Notes: generated from the letters alone by a model not told the origin. 64,000 nucleotides of DNA from Romanomermis culicivorax (GCA_963922205.1 CAWUHX010000047.1:1426001-1490000), one strand, 5' to 3'; counted from the first letter of the stretch, positions 23,711-36,560 are shown. Translations and numbers: made by a program.

Positions 23711-26700
23711 TCATTGGAGAGTGTAGATGGTGCTGATATGGCTCAAGAAGAACTCGTCGGCGGCACCGAATAAATCAATCTTTGTGCCCGAGCCGTCTTT
23801 GGTTATATTTTTTTCTTCTACCGCATTCTTCTGGAAGCGTATGTAATTCACCCACTCCAATGCAGCTTTCCCGAATTGGTGTTTAAGTGCCAATGTCAAT
23901 GATTTTTTTAACATTGACAATTTGATGGGTAGCTGTAATGTTTGAAATTAATTCATGAATGTTATGTAATACAGCATTTAAATTACCTGTCGCAGGAATT
24001 TTGGGCAAAACTTTGCCTTAATATAGAAAGTTGTAAGGCCAGGGTCGATCGTACAAGTATTCTGTAGTTGATATTTTTGCACAGCCAAATTGATTTGTGG
24101 CGAATTTCGGAAGTATTGAAGAACGAAGCAGTGCGCGCATTCCCAATAAAATTTGTTTTCGGGTTTTCTTCGATTGTTTTTAAGCGAAAAATAAATATTG
24201 GAAATATTTTTGCAGTCCGGATGGTACCACATTCAGCAATTTTCGTCAACTTGTGCATCCCATTCAAGCATGCGATTAACAGTTTTATCGACTTGACATT
24301 CGCAGAATGTCAGCTTCGCATCTTTCGATTTTAATGATACGTTCAATAAAGCATCGTTGTCCACATCGCTAAGGCGGTCGATTATTTCCTCATCCTCTTC
24401 GGGTTCTAAATTCGAGAGGTTGTTACTAATTAGCGTTGATAAGTCAATCTGAACGCAAAAATTAAATTAGTTCAACTAAAAAATAATTCAAATTTTTTTT
24501 AAATATTACTGGTTTTGGTCGCATTTCGGGTATTAAATCCGTGTCTTCAATTTCATCGCAGGTTGGAATTTGCGAATCAATTATAATTGTAGCCTCTCTT
24601 AAATAGAAAATGTAAATGTGAATAAAATTGGTCGGAATATGTAAGTTTTTTTAAAAGATATAAGTGCAGATCCTACTTGTTAAATGTTTACCTTTTTCTA
24701 TTTAGAGCTTCAGTGGTTTGCGATTGTGAATCAACCAAAACTGTAGCCTGTGAGTTGAAATTGGGCGGAGATGCATTACCAATGTTATTGAATAATGATT
24801 CGCATTCTTTTTCTATGCGTCTGAATTGAATAATATGTACATTTGAATTTTAACCACAATGATAACAAAAATATTTTAACCATTTACTCAAGATGTTTTA
24901 CATATAGTCGACCGGCATCGTAGGCACAATTAGTTGTTTCCACTGGATGCTTGCGGCAATTTGTAAAATTGCTGTTATTTTTTTCAACGGCATCACTTTG
25001 GGAATCATAGTCACAAGTAGCTGTATCTACTTGAGTGTCGAAATCCAAATCTTTTGTCGCAGGCTTTCGAATTTTGACATCATCAACACAAGTAGCTGTT
25101 TCTACTTGTTTGTTTGCAGGCTTCCTGATTTCGACGTCGTTATAACAAGTATCTGTTTCTACTTGTGTGTTTGCGGGCTTCCTGATTTCGACGTCATCAT
25201 CGCAAGTAGCTGTTTCTACTTGAGTTTCGGAATCCTCGTCATCAAATTCAATATCGGTAACTTTCGGCTTTATGTTCGTAAAGTCGTCCTTGCGAGGACG
25301 TTTGCGTCCCAACTTTGATTTGCTTATTTTTCGTTTGTCTGCACGTCGCAAAGTAGTGATGTTTCTGTTGGCCTTTACGGTAACTGGTAAATTACAGGAC
25401 AAACGAGCGGCTATCAAGTGGGCGCATGCCTTGTCGCCGCAACTGCAGCTGGTAGGGTTGAATCGAACTAGATACACCTTGCTGTTTTCAGTTACGTTGA
25501 AGCACTAAAAAAAATTTACAAATTAATTAAAAAATATAGACAACAGAGTCAATAACTACATTATGAATTATTACTCTTGATAGGGTGTAGTGGACCACCT
25601 TTCCATTTTCGACCAAAAATTGACCAATTCGGAAATTTGAATCAGCATCTCCACGGCGATCTGATTTTGGCTCTTCCTTCTGCGGTAGTTGTACGCATAC
25701 TTGGCCAAATCGACAGTATTGTAAAACCTTTCCTGGTTCGATTATATCTCTTTTCGGCATTTCCTTGGCAGGCCTCATTGGAATGTGGGTGTTGAGCTTG
25801 AAATCCCCAACTCCATATTTGGCGCGGTCATAATCGACGTTGTAATAACGAAATAAGGTGTAGAAAGCCAGAACGGCCACGTCGATGGGCATTTCTCTCC
25901 AAGAAGTCCAGGTCTTCAGGACTCTGTTGAAACTTTCGCTGGCGTTGGTCATTATGCCTAAAATATGTATTTAAATTAATTCATTAAAACTATAAATTAT
26001 TAATTAAAACATATGTATTTAAATTAATTAATTAAAACTATAAATTATTAATTAAAAAATCTATATTTAAATTTATTAATTAAAATTATACATTATTAAC
26101 TTTAATTAATTAAAACTATAGGCTTTTGATGTATGGAAACATTTCATCTATTAATATTTGAAATAATATCAAAAAACCTTGATATGTAGGTGTGTTTAAA
26201 TTAACATACCTGAGAAGCTGGAGTACAACCCGATTGGTTCCAACACCCATTTTCCACTGGTTCGAACAGCTGGCGCAATGGACGAAAAGTAATATTGTTT
26301 GAATTTTTCGGGCCATTTTTCACTTAGTTCTTCAGCTTTTAATGCTGCCAGATTCTCGGAGTCAGATTTTAGAATCGAATATAAATTGTTCACTATGGCA
26401 ACACGCAAGTCGTTATTTTTGGGACATAATTCGGTAATTTTCCGAGTAACGTTTTCGACTAAATGTCACCAGCAATAAACGTGCGCCGTGTTTGGCGTCA
26501 AATTTCAGAAATCAAATTCGCGATCGGTAATTATAACCATTTTGATGTTCCCATTGGGTAGCTGTCAAAAAATTCTTTGTATAAAGCCACAATGGTTTTT
26601 TTTGAATTTTTTCTCGTGTATAAGTACGCCGAGTGGGAAAACTGGTTGGCCAATAAGGCTTTTTTGGTGATAAATTGCTGCTGATGCATAAAAATCGCCC

Positions 26701-27945
26701 AATTCAAACGTCGTGTCGTGAAGAACGACAAATGGCTCGTTTGGATATTCCGTTATTAATTGGTTAATTATTTCGGGCGTGTCCGGCAACGTACATGATA
26801 CCAAAAAGTCTTGAGCCGTTTGTTCTATGCTCATTATAAATTGGCGTTCATTCTCGCGAATGAACGTGTTTAAATTGTATATGGCCTCCTTTGTCGGCCG
26901 AAATTTATTTTGAATGCTGTATTTGAAGTTGGACATCTAAAAGAGTAATTTTAGTTTGTAGCATATTTATAATTTAAAAATATGACTGTTATAAAAATTG
27001 TACTACTTGAGATATCTATTTAATTATATTTACTTGTTTTCGATCTCTGCCATGTACGACAGCTTCCAGGCCTGGTGGAGCAGGATTGTCTATTCTAATT
27101 TTTTCGTACAATTGAGAAGGTGTAAGGTTCGGGTCTCGTTTTAGTTCGACTTCAACCAGTTTCTTGATGACTGGAGCATTTCGAATAAAGACTTTGTCAC
27201 TGTTCGAATTATAATGCTTTCACCTGATGCCATCTTTTTCATCGCCAATGTAGTGGACTACTCGGACATACAGATTTTTGTCTGCCGGTAGATTTATCTG
27301 CCGATATTCCATTCTTTTAAAGTTCTTCTTTGATTTGGAATTTCGATTGCAGGCGACCATGTAGTGAGTAGCTGAATACTTTGGATTAGACCTCGGAAGT
27401 TTTTGAACTCCATCGTTTATCCAATTATAACAATCACAGAGAAAGGATTCTATGAGGAAGTACAAATATTATATAAGGTTAACATGAATAATGTGACTAG
27501 TATATTACTATCTTCTTTGCGGGAGTATGGAAACAAGTAAACGTCTTTTGGACAAGGTGACGGTTTGTCCATTAATCGTTCTGCGTTAGCTGAAGCTGAA
27601 ATATTAGATACAGTTGGAAAACATACAAACAACTGGTAATTAATTTTGGATGTAAGTTTCACAAAAATAAACAATTCGCTTACCGATTAACTTATCCAAA
27701 TCCTTAGGTTCTAATCTGCATTGTCTGTTGGTCATTATGGGAATGGAACATCCTGAAGTAACTGGCGTATCTTCTGTTTCGGCAGATGTTGCATTTGCAT
27801 TTGATTCGATCTTCGGCAGATCATCTTTAGGTTGATCAACTTGCGACGGTAGACCAGGAGTTTGCTTGAAGTCATCGTCGGAGTCATATTGGTTGTCGTC
27901 CGAATACATTAGTTGAGTAGCTGTAAGCGACTTTGTGAATGTCAA
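23711..27945 (-). pseudogene. Mutator-like (MULE) transposase gene with DDE, SWIM and PHD-like domains
   Basis: The gene reads right to left in several exons. Exon 1 (27,945-27,683) is acidic. Around 27,450-27,050 lies the N-terminal DNA-binding-type region, ending in the VVHGRDRKQ segment. 26,936-26,565 holds HDTTFELGDFYA (first catalytic Asp) and the PVFPLGVLIHEKK segment usual in MULEs. Near 26,530 VIITDREFDF supplies the second Asp, followed by a C-W-x-H segment. The third acidic residue is in TNASESFN (25,950). The SWIM zinc finger CSCGDKACAH follows at about 25,440-25,400, then 19-residue repeats. A PHD-like finger (FCECQ...MWYHPDC...YWECAHC) lies at 24,310-24,130. In-frame stops occur in the N-terminal part, near the second Asp, and inside the PHD finger, so this copy is probably inactive unless some breaks are introns. 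Confidence 0.8.
24990..25250 (-). repeat. 57-bp coding repeats in the transposase
   Basis: The protein segment QVETATCDDDVEIRKPAN is repeated three to four times after the SWIM finger (19 residues, 57 bases). Each unit carries a CAGCTACTT word (25,015, 25,090, 25,204; one variant near 25,146). The repeat is acidic and probably disordered, and it multiplies the nucleotide word that marks the whole element. Confidence 0.75.
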
Positions 27946-28800
27946 TTATTGATGACTTTGTGAGTAGCTGAGATGGAGAATTTACTATAAATTCGAAATG
28001 CTACGTCGTGGTCTATATCGACAGAGAATTATTTGGTGACGTGTGAGTAGCTGACGTAAAAGCGGTAAATCATTGAATTTTTATTTTCTACCCTAGACGG
28101 TGAGTAGCTGTGGATCCAATTACGTAATTGCGAAAAAATACAATTTCATTCGTCGTTTGCTAAAGCAAAAAATGCTAAAAATAAATAACAATCAATACCA
28201 TAAGCATTAACTAAAATTACTCAATACGTTAGGCTAATACAAAAAGTAATATTAGTTGTCAATCTTACTTTTAGACGTCATTTGTTGTTTCTTTGAAACG
28301 CAAGACACGGGCAAAAATATTTATCTGCATTGCGTTGCGCGATAAAAAAATGAGGCGCGAATAACAATGTTACAGTAAACAGCTACCTGCAATTTGAAAT
28401 GTAATATGTGTACAAACATGAACACAATTGTATCTAACAGTCACAATATTTATTTCACATAAACAATATAACCACATTTTATCTTCTTTAGGTTTTCAGG
28501 CCCAGATTTTTCTCCTGTTTCAACACAAGCTTGCAAAATTGTTTTCCTATGTACAATTCTATACATAACCTATCAATGCAACCGAAGATTCGTAACATTC
28601 CTCATTGCTCAACACATAATCAATTTTTGCTTCCTGTCCATTCTCCACATGAAATGAGTGACCAGTAAACATTACAGTAGGAAATGAATGTTTACCTTTA
28701 TGCACAAACATGGACTTTGCCCCTAAGATGCACCTTAATAGAATAGTGTATCATTCTTGCTTGAAAGAAGAATTAGTCAACAAACATTTTTTCACTCGAA
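27946..28800. promoter_or_regulatory. Divergent intergenic region between transposase and plus-strand genes
   Basis: This gap separates the divergent gene sets. It contains CAGCTACTC words at 27,962, 28,045 and 28,102 (minus sense) and CAGCTACCT at 28,380 (plus sense), and the strand of the word switches between 28,110 and 28,380. A bidirectional promoter is inferred from position only; no certain TATA box was assigned. Confidence 0.5.
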
Positions 28801-29592
28801 ATGCCTCGCATTCATGTATCAATAAGCATTAGAAGACAACGAAGAAGAGTGGACAATGCCTGGCGTCATCCACGTCATTTGCGTAGACAGGCCAGACAGC
28901 TACTCAACAGCAATGAAGATCCTGTCGTTGATATGGCTAATCTGATTCCGGAAATTAACCAACGCGAATATACCCCCCTCAAGAAGAACAGCTACTCAAT
29001 GAGGAAGAACAACCGTTAATCGATGATGATTTGCCATTGATTCTAATAAGAACACCCCAAAGAGGTAAATAGGTTCTACATTTTAATCATAATCATATGT
29101 AAAAGATTAAAAAGAAAGATAATTATGTATGCTGTATAAAGCAGATACATTGAAAGTTAATGTATGTCTGCACTCTACGTTAATTTTTTTTCCAATGAAT
29201 GTGCAGCCTGACGAGGACAACAACATCGGCGGCGCAACAATAGACAAATTGGGGTTAGATGTCGTAACATGAGACGTGGTGCAAATCTTCCATGCCGCGA
29301 AGAAAATCCGGATGATCTACTGATCAATGAACCTAATCATGTTAATGTTGATCATTTGAATGATGTAATTATTAATGGAATCGGCCAAGGCTTTGCAGAA
29401 ATAGAAGATCCGCCACCTATATTCGAAAACATGGATGTTGATGCGGACATAAACATTGGCCAAATTCGAGGAGCACGCCGAGTTTGCTGGCAAATTGGGG
29501 TAAGTTTATATAACAGAGTACGATGGTGGAATTCTAATGGTTGGGTTCCTTGCCCACGTAGAGCATCCTTCAATACTAGTTTAAATTTCTAA
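28801..29592 (+). pseudogene. Small unknown gene between transposase and helicase
   Basis: It begins with ATG at 28,801 and encodes a basic Arg-rich N-terminus (RRQRRRVDN) followed by an acidic stretch. The long plus-strand frame ends at 29,017, but the better protein-like frame after a run of six C near 28,970 is a different one, which suggests an indel at that run. A second exon starts after the AATGTGCAG acceptor near 29,208 and runs to an intron at about 29,499; the annotated end is 29,592. Two CAGCTACTC words (28,897 and 28,989) lie in it, in different reading frames. The Arg-rich start and acidic middle suggest a nucleic-acid-binding accessory protein, but no family is recognised. Confidence 0.4.
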
Positions 29593-30981
29593 TTCTAATG
29601 AAGAGTATTGTATGTTATTGTGTTTCATAAGTACTGTGAGTTTTCATTTTATTGTGATTGTGTGTGCATGTGTTCATTGTTTACTTCTAGTCACTATGTA
29701 TTCGATGTGGTTTTTCCCAAATTCTACTTAGGTTAGTATGCTCAAAAGTTTACTGTTGATGTACAAATTTAACCCAAAACATAAGTGAATAATTTTATAA
29801 TTTGAAACGTAACATAGAAAATAGAATGGTTTAACAATTTCAATTTATCGATACATTTAAGATTAACACTTGTTTGGAAGAAACCAGGCTTTGTATATAT
29901 GTACTGTTACAATGTTTTAATTGCTGCACATTAATTTAAATTTTAAGTTTTTTTAACATTTATTTTAATTCATTATGTTTATATTATGTTTTATGTTAAT
30001 TTTTGTCAAAGTTAAGTTTTACAGTTTTCCTAATTTGTTAATGTTTTGTTTATTACTTTATATAATTTTTTCAGGTTTATATTACGAACATTCATTAAAA
30101 AATTTTAAAACCACAAAAAAATTAAAAAACCAAAAAAAAAAAATTTGAAAAACCCCAAAAAAAATTTTAAAATTAAAGAACCCAAAAAAATTCTTTAATT
30201 TCCTAATTCTGTCTCTATCCATCTATTTTTTCTAGTCATGGTTGTGTACATTTTTCTTTATATTTTTTTTCATGTTTTGCACAGTTTTTTTAAGTTCTTT
30301 AAGTTTTGCACATGGCCGTGCATACCTCAGGGTCCACGTCCCCACGGCTGGGCACTAATGCAATTTAATTTGCACTAGTGGCAAATGGAGGAGTTCGGTT
30401 TTGAAATATTTTACCGACATTCATTAAAAGTGACTAAGATTTTTCATTGTTGATTCATGCTAACGCGAAAGTGCATATAACTATCATATGCATTTTGTGT
30501 TATGACAAACAAGTTGTATCCGATCCCTGAAAATGGAGGAATAGGATGAATAGTTTACTGTATATCGATTTACTCGCAAAAAGTTTTTTAAAAACACCGT
30601 TTGTCTCCGTCTCCCGCCACCCAGCCCATCATCGTCGCTTCACTTGTGCAAAAGGGGAAGCCGAGAGCTAGTGTCATAGCTTATCGCAATTGTCAGAACA
30701 ATAGGTAATCATTAATTATGATGGGGGGCGGACGTTGAGATTTACGTCACTTTTTTTAGACTGCATTGTAAAACTACGTGTTGTTGTACACAGCTACTCA
30801 CGTAGCCTCCTTTACAATGATAAGCTTTACGATTTATTTCTTTCCTTGATTGTTGAAGAAGCGATTTACTGCTCTGTGCAACTTGTTGTACAGCTACTCA
30901 CGTTTGCAACAATAAACATGAGGCCTCAATTAATTTATTTATTGTTGAACAAGCATTCGTGTTTCCTTTTTCACAACAACT
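29593..30981. other. Intergenic AT-rich stretch
   Basis: 30,100-30,200 is poly-A/T-rich. Two CAGCTACTCACG words lie at 30,791 and 30,891, 100 bases apart, just upstream of the helicase start, where they could act as upstream control sites. No gene is supported. Confidence 0.5.
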
Positions 30982-33900
30982 ATGTCCTATTCGCACCCAC
31001 ATATTGACGAGCCTGCGCCGTTTGAAGTAAAGTGTCTTTCAATATCAAACATTTGTAATAATTCTAAATTGTATAATTATTTGTAGCCTCCGATCAAGGC
31101 GGAAGTTGAATTTGAGTTCGATGAATTAGACGCCATAGAAGTACACTACGAAGAATTCCATGAACCTCAAGAACCAATAAAAGAAAGGGTGCGGAATACT
31201 TCGTCCTACGACCATAATAATGTGAAATGCAGTTTTGATTACAAAACTGGATTCAGCGCTTTTGTGGAACGGACAGTTGAATCAGACGAATTTGAAAAAC
31301 CCTGTCAGAAAGCTGCGTAAGTCCTCCATTTTTTTTTTCACGTGAGAACTAGACCCAAACTCCTTTTCTTCATTTTCCAAAAATTACCCAAAATTTTAAA
31401 AAAAGCTTATAATACGGCTATGGATGCATAACGTTTGGAAATAAATTGAAATCAGATTGATGAAGTGTAATTTGTTCCCTAATCTGGCCCGAAGTGCTAG
31501 AAAATGTTGAAAATTTTTTTTTCACATAATTTTTTCTGCCCAAAAACAAAAAAACCACTGTTTTCAGGTATCATTTGCCAAATGAATACTACGATACTTT
31601 TTTACACTGGATAAATCAACAAGCAGACGATACTGATAAAATGTTATTGGCATTCAGCAAATGCTTTCAGTCAATCGAGTACTTGCTAGATTTGCCTTCA
31701 TATGCCACAGGAAAATTAAACTTCACCGAACAGCTACCCAATTGTGAGTTGATATGTTATTTTGACCTAATTGCAATTCAAATCCAACATATATCTTTAG
31801 TCGTTCATCCGAATCAAAAGATTCAATTGACGATTTTGGAGCTTGAAGGTGATGGCAAGTGGTACGAAACTGATGCGTATTGCGACGCAATGCTACTCAA
31901 TGTACCCAATAGTGAGTAATTGAGCAGAATAACTTTTAATTAAATTTATTACTTGCAATTGTTTTTAGACAAAAGCGCCAATTTATGCGTCGACATCCTC
32001 AAGTTTCGCATAAACAAGTTGCAAAAGTGGATGGCATTGAAACATGCACCATTTGATACTGATGCCGAAGATCAAGACAATGCAGAAGACCTGGAATGGG
32101 ACCAAGATGCCGCCAATGCCATAGGAAAATTTGTCGAATCAAGTCGCCAACCGGGCCGCAAAATGTGCAACATCCTTTGGAAAGGAGATGATACGGCGAT
32201 GCAAAGGTATATGTGTATAAAGCATTCATATTTATTTTTTGGGTTCCTAGACCTTCTAATTTTTTTTCGTTGAGCATCATCGTTTATTTAGAACACTAAA
32301 CTGCCTCAACACCATAAAGCACTTGAGCATGGTGGACTCCAACACCGCAATGTGGCGGTTAAAGTTGAAAGAAAAAGAGACGGGCAATAAGTATATTGAT
32401 GAAGCCTCCGGAATGCCGCTCCGACCTCTCAATGAAACGGCACCACAGATTAGCGAACCAATTCGTGATCTATTGATTCGTGGAAAACATCGTGATAGCA
32501 CAGCTACTTGTCGATATCGCGATATAGGCGCAAATTGCAACGACCTGTTTGACTCTTGCCGTCTGAACATGTCTCAACAAGAGGCCGTTCGCCTTTCAGA
32601 AACGAATTTTATTTCGATAATACAGGTGATAATATCAACATATTTATATCTTTCAACTCTTACGCTTAACTTGTTTGTACAGGGCCCGCCTGGAATGGGA
32701 AAAACATCCACAGCTACTTGTATTATCAGACGAGCATTTGCCCTTGATCAGGGTCAAAAAATATTGATAACAGCGCCTTCAAACACTGCCGTAGACAATA
32801 TCATATGAGCACTTTTGAAAAGTGTTGAAAATGCAGGCAATGAAAAAGAACGCGTTCAAAATAACATCGTGCGCCTTACCAGCCGAGCTAAGTACTACCA
32901 GCCGGACGATGATATTCGACCCTACACAATGCGAGCCGTAGCAATGCAGCCGGAAAATTTGGCATTTTGGTAAAGATTTCTAAACTTTATAATACATAAT
33001 TTGTTTCCGTCTGTTTAACATTGTACTTGTTTCTATCTTTTTAACATCAGCAAACCAAACTAGAGGCAATGCATCAAAATGAAGTATGGTGTTCGACACC
33101 AGACACCACTCACGAAAGACGAAGACAAAAAAGCAGATGCGTGCCTATTCAAATACGAAAAACAGCTACTCAGGTGCAAATATCGTATAATCTTTACGAC
33201 TTGCAATGGAGCAGCCGATGCCCGCTTAAAACCATGCTTTTTCAAACTGGTATTGATCGACGAAGCAGCCCAGGATACTGAACCAACCACCTTGATTCCC
33301 GTTACAAGACTTCACATAAGTGGAAGAGTAATGAACTGGTGAATATTTTCCTTCCAAATACTATGTTTTCCTTTCATTTTCGCTCTTTCAGGTCACCCTT
33401 TTAGGCGATCCTTGCCAATTAGGGCCGTGTGTGACTTCCAAAGAAGCAGAACGAAAAGGATTCAGTCATACCCTGTTTGAGCGGTTATACAACATGGATA
33501 TGCCGTACAAGTTATTGAACCAACAATATTGAATGCACCTGACAATTGGAAGCATAGTCAGTAGTTTGATGTACCAAAATCGGGTACAAAATTGTACCAC
33601 GAAAGGTAACAATGTGACTCAGTATAGGGACAATGTTTAAAATGATTTGAGTGCTAGTAAATTTTAACGTTTCAACATTTGTGCTTATAGAACAACGCAT
33701 GCTGCAACTTCCGAAATCATTTCCGACAATGATGACTGGCCATCCCATAGCTTGGATTCATATAGCGAAAGAAGAATCCGCCGATGATAATTTAAGATCT
33801 CTGAAAAATATAGGCGAAGCAATTGCTTGTATCAATCTGGCGGCTTCCTTAATTGGACAACACAAAATGCGCTGCGACGACATAGTTATTATAACGTCGT

Positions 33901-36105
33901 ACAGCGCACAGGTTAAACAACTACAAGCAAAAGTAGAGGAAGCATGCAAAGCCATTTTAAATGGCACATATTTGACGAATCACAGCTACTCACGTAGCGA
34001 ATTATTCGTTGAAGATCTACGTGAAATTCAAATTGGAACAGTAGACGGGTTTCAGGTGGTAAATTATGATTAGTACTTAACTCACAATACATTACTTTAG
34101 GGTTTTTCACAGGGACAAGAATCCGACATTGTCATCTACAACATCGTGCGATCAAATCAATATCTGACCATCGGATTCTTGGAAAACTTTAAACGTTTAA
34201 ACGTCGCAATCAGCCGTGCTCGATGCTTGCTTATTGTCGTTGGCAACGCTACTATGTTTCCATTGTTGGAAGCAGGAAAGTGTTTCATTGTTAACAAAGA
34301 TCAAATCAACACAGAGGGCCGACGACATTGGCGTAAATTGGTAGAATGGTAGGCAAAAATTGATCGTTTATAAACTTAATACTATTTTAGTATTTTAGTA
34401 GTGCATTTTAGAGCAGTTATTCCACTAAATTTTGATGTTTAGGTGTATTAAACATCGCTGCATACTCCATGCCGTTGGCCGTGAAATTTCGCTCCCATTT
34501 GGAGCCACTTGGCCTTGCATAGGCGACCAACACGAAATAGTGTTGGTTAGAAGTAAGACAGACTGAGTTATTTTAAGCATATACTAATTTCAAAGTTGCA
34601 TTTATATCTCTGGGTTTAGAAATGATGTCGACGCCATATACACTGACCATAGGCATACGCGAACATCCAGTAAAGGAATTTCGTCACGTCGTTATGCCTA
34701 TTTTGGTCCAAAATCATTGCCAAGTGTACGTGGCTCCCATTTCCACCTATGTTGCCGGTTGGGCTGAAATTGTGGTGTCAGATGTACAACAGAGACTCCA
34801 CGAGTACGTTGTCAACTTAAGTAGGAACAATTTGCAAAATTACGATGAAATGCGACTCTGTAAGTAGTATTAACTGGGACATGTTATACGATTTCAATTG
34901 CACTTACAATTTTAACAGCAACAAGAAATTGTTTCATAAACCCGTCTGATGCTAATCGGGGCGTCGCTTGTCGAACTTGGAAATCGCAAATTTTCAAGAA
35001 CGATTTACAGCTACCCAATTTTATGGACAACTGGCATTATCGGGATGCAAATTACGCCGTATCGCACGGCATAAAAGGTATTTATTTGCCTTACTATGGA
35101 TATGTTTTCTGTTAGATAGTTTTTATTAGGAAATTAACTTTTCCGAGTCCTGAAACACTTTCGCCGGACATTCCTATGACGATTTTAAAAAAATTTAAAA
35201 TTTTTTTAAAAATTTTAAAAAATCTAAAAAAATTTTAAAAAATTTAAAAAAATTTTAAAATTTCAAAATTTTGATTTTAACATGTTCCCCTGACCCTGTT
35301 GAGTATGTTGAACAAGTTGGCCAACTTTTTTCGACATTTTTGAGTCTGAAATTTAGGTGATCTGTGAGAATATGATCCGGGGTTTTAGGCATGCATGTCT
35401 AAAACCCCGATCACTCGGCCACGGATCACTCAATTTTTGAAGTGAAAAATAGTGTTCTGGGTTCGGGAAACTTGTTTTCCTACGTTTCTGAGTACGGCGG
35501 ACATTTCTATGACGATTTTTAAAAAATTAAAAAAATTTTTGAAAATTTTAAAAAATTTGAAAAAATTTTAAAATTTTAAAATTTCGATTTTAACGTGTTC
35601 CCCTGACCCTGTTGAGTATGTTGAACAAGTTGGCCAACTTTTTTCGACATTTTTGAGTCTGAAATTTAGGTGATCTGTGAGAATATGATTCGGGTATTCC
35701 AAAAACTCATAATCATTTATTTCAGTTCTTTCGCGACACATTGTTGTGTGGCATATACATTTATGCCACGATATTTTCCGATTGATGGTGGGGCAATTAA
35801 CCAAATGGCCCTATTCAATTTATGACGAATATAAGAAACAAAATATTTGATTGATAACTGAAGACGGACAAATCGCCACTGTGTACAAATTTATGTGCGG
35901 ATATTTGACGACCACGCAAGGTTACAGGCCGAAAGAACAGTGGAGCCTCGAAACGGCTTACAATTATTTTGTCCACTGCTTGAGGGACCTATTGGTCAAC
36001 TGTGCCAGAATGAGTAAAAACCAACAGGCGAGGAAGGAGGCCGATGAATTGGCCAATAAAGCCCGTCAAAGGGGTATACATGTCCCGATGGACGTTTTCT
36101 ATTAG
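30982..36105 (+). pseudogene. UPF1-like superfamily 1 helicase gene, multi-exon, with in-frame stops
   Basis: About 14 exons can be read with GT-AG borders: 30,982-31,026; 31,087-31,316; 31,568-31,911; 31,969-32,206; 32,292-32,625; 32,683-32,969; 33,051-33,327; 33,392-33,605; 33,691-34,055; 34,113-34,348; 34,443-34,552; about 34,620-34,860; 34,919-35,077; 35,726-36,105. Helicase motifs in order: Q-type NMSQQEAV, motif I GPPGMGKTST, Ia APSNTAVDN, II DEAAQ, III LLGDPCQLGP, V TVDGFQ-GQESDIVIY, VI NVAISRAR. This set defines the UPF1/SMG2-type SF1B helicases. Stops lie just after motif Ia (32,806), early in the motif II exon, after motif III (about 33,529) and in the last exon (about 35,848), so the copy appears dead. 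The last intron contains the right inner inverted repeat. The helicase is a plausible partner of the divergent transposase. Confidence 0.8.
35110..35700 (-). repeat. Right inner inverted repeat, two tandem units of about 300 bp
   Basis: Reverse-orientation counterpart of 22,990-23,600: GTTGGCCAACTTTTTTCGACA, TGAGTCTGAAATTTAGGTGAT and a palindrome with GGGTTTTAGGCATGCATG. It lies inside the last intron of the helicase gene, and its outer edge falls at the same point of the unit as in the left copy. Confidence 0.75.
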
Positions 36106-36560
36106 TTTTTGTATTTTTCCGTATTTTTTTTGTTATTGTTTTTGTTACTAGTCTACCCGTGTTCCGGGTGCCGTTCTCATTTTAATTCGACTTTTTGTAT
36201 TAGTTTTTGTACATACTAGTCCAACGCAATTTTTCTTTCAAGTAAATTAAGTTTCACATTCTTATTTACTGAGGGAAACTGTAGGGTTGATGGGGAGAGT
36301 AGTTTAGTATCTGTAAATAGTTTAATAAGTAACTGGAAGATGCAAACTACATATATAAATAATAACATACAAATATAATTCACAGTTTACTTGATTTGAT
36401 TTTTTCAATTGCTTCTAAATAATAAAAGTGGAAGACGTTAGTATTTCAGTGTTTCATGATTTTCTAACTAATAATGTACGACAAACACACCGAATCAGAT
36501 GCTAAATAGTTTTTTCAACTGTAGAAATGTTTTATACAACAATGTGTATGCCTTTATGTT
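36106..36560. other. Non-coding stretch with a MITE fragment
   Basis: About 36,405-36,470 matches the left part of the TATAGTCTG MITE (GCTTCTAAATAATAAAAGTGGAA, TATTTCAG), a fifth and truncated copy. The rest is AT-rich with no gene. Confidence 0.5.

Noticed and set aside
26190..26410. Two overlapping minus-strand frames within the transposase
   Set aside because: Only the one containing KWPEKFKQYYFSS continues the MULE reading; the other is its shadow.
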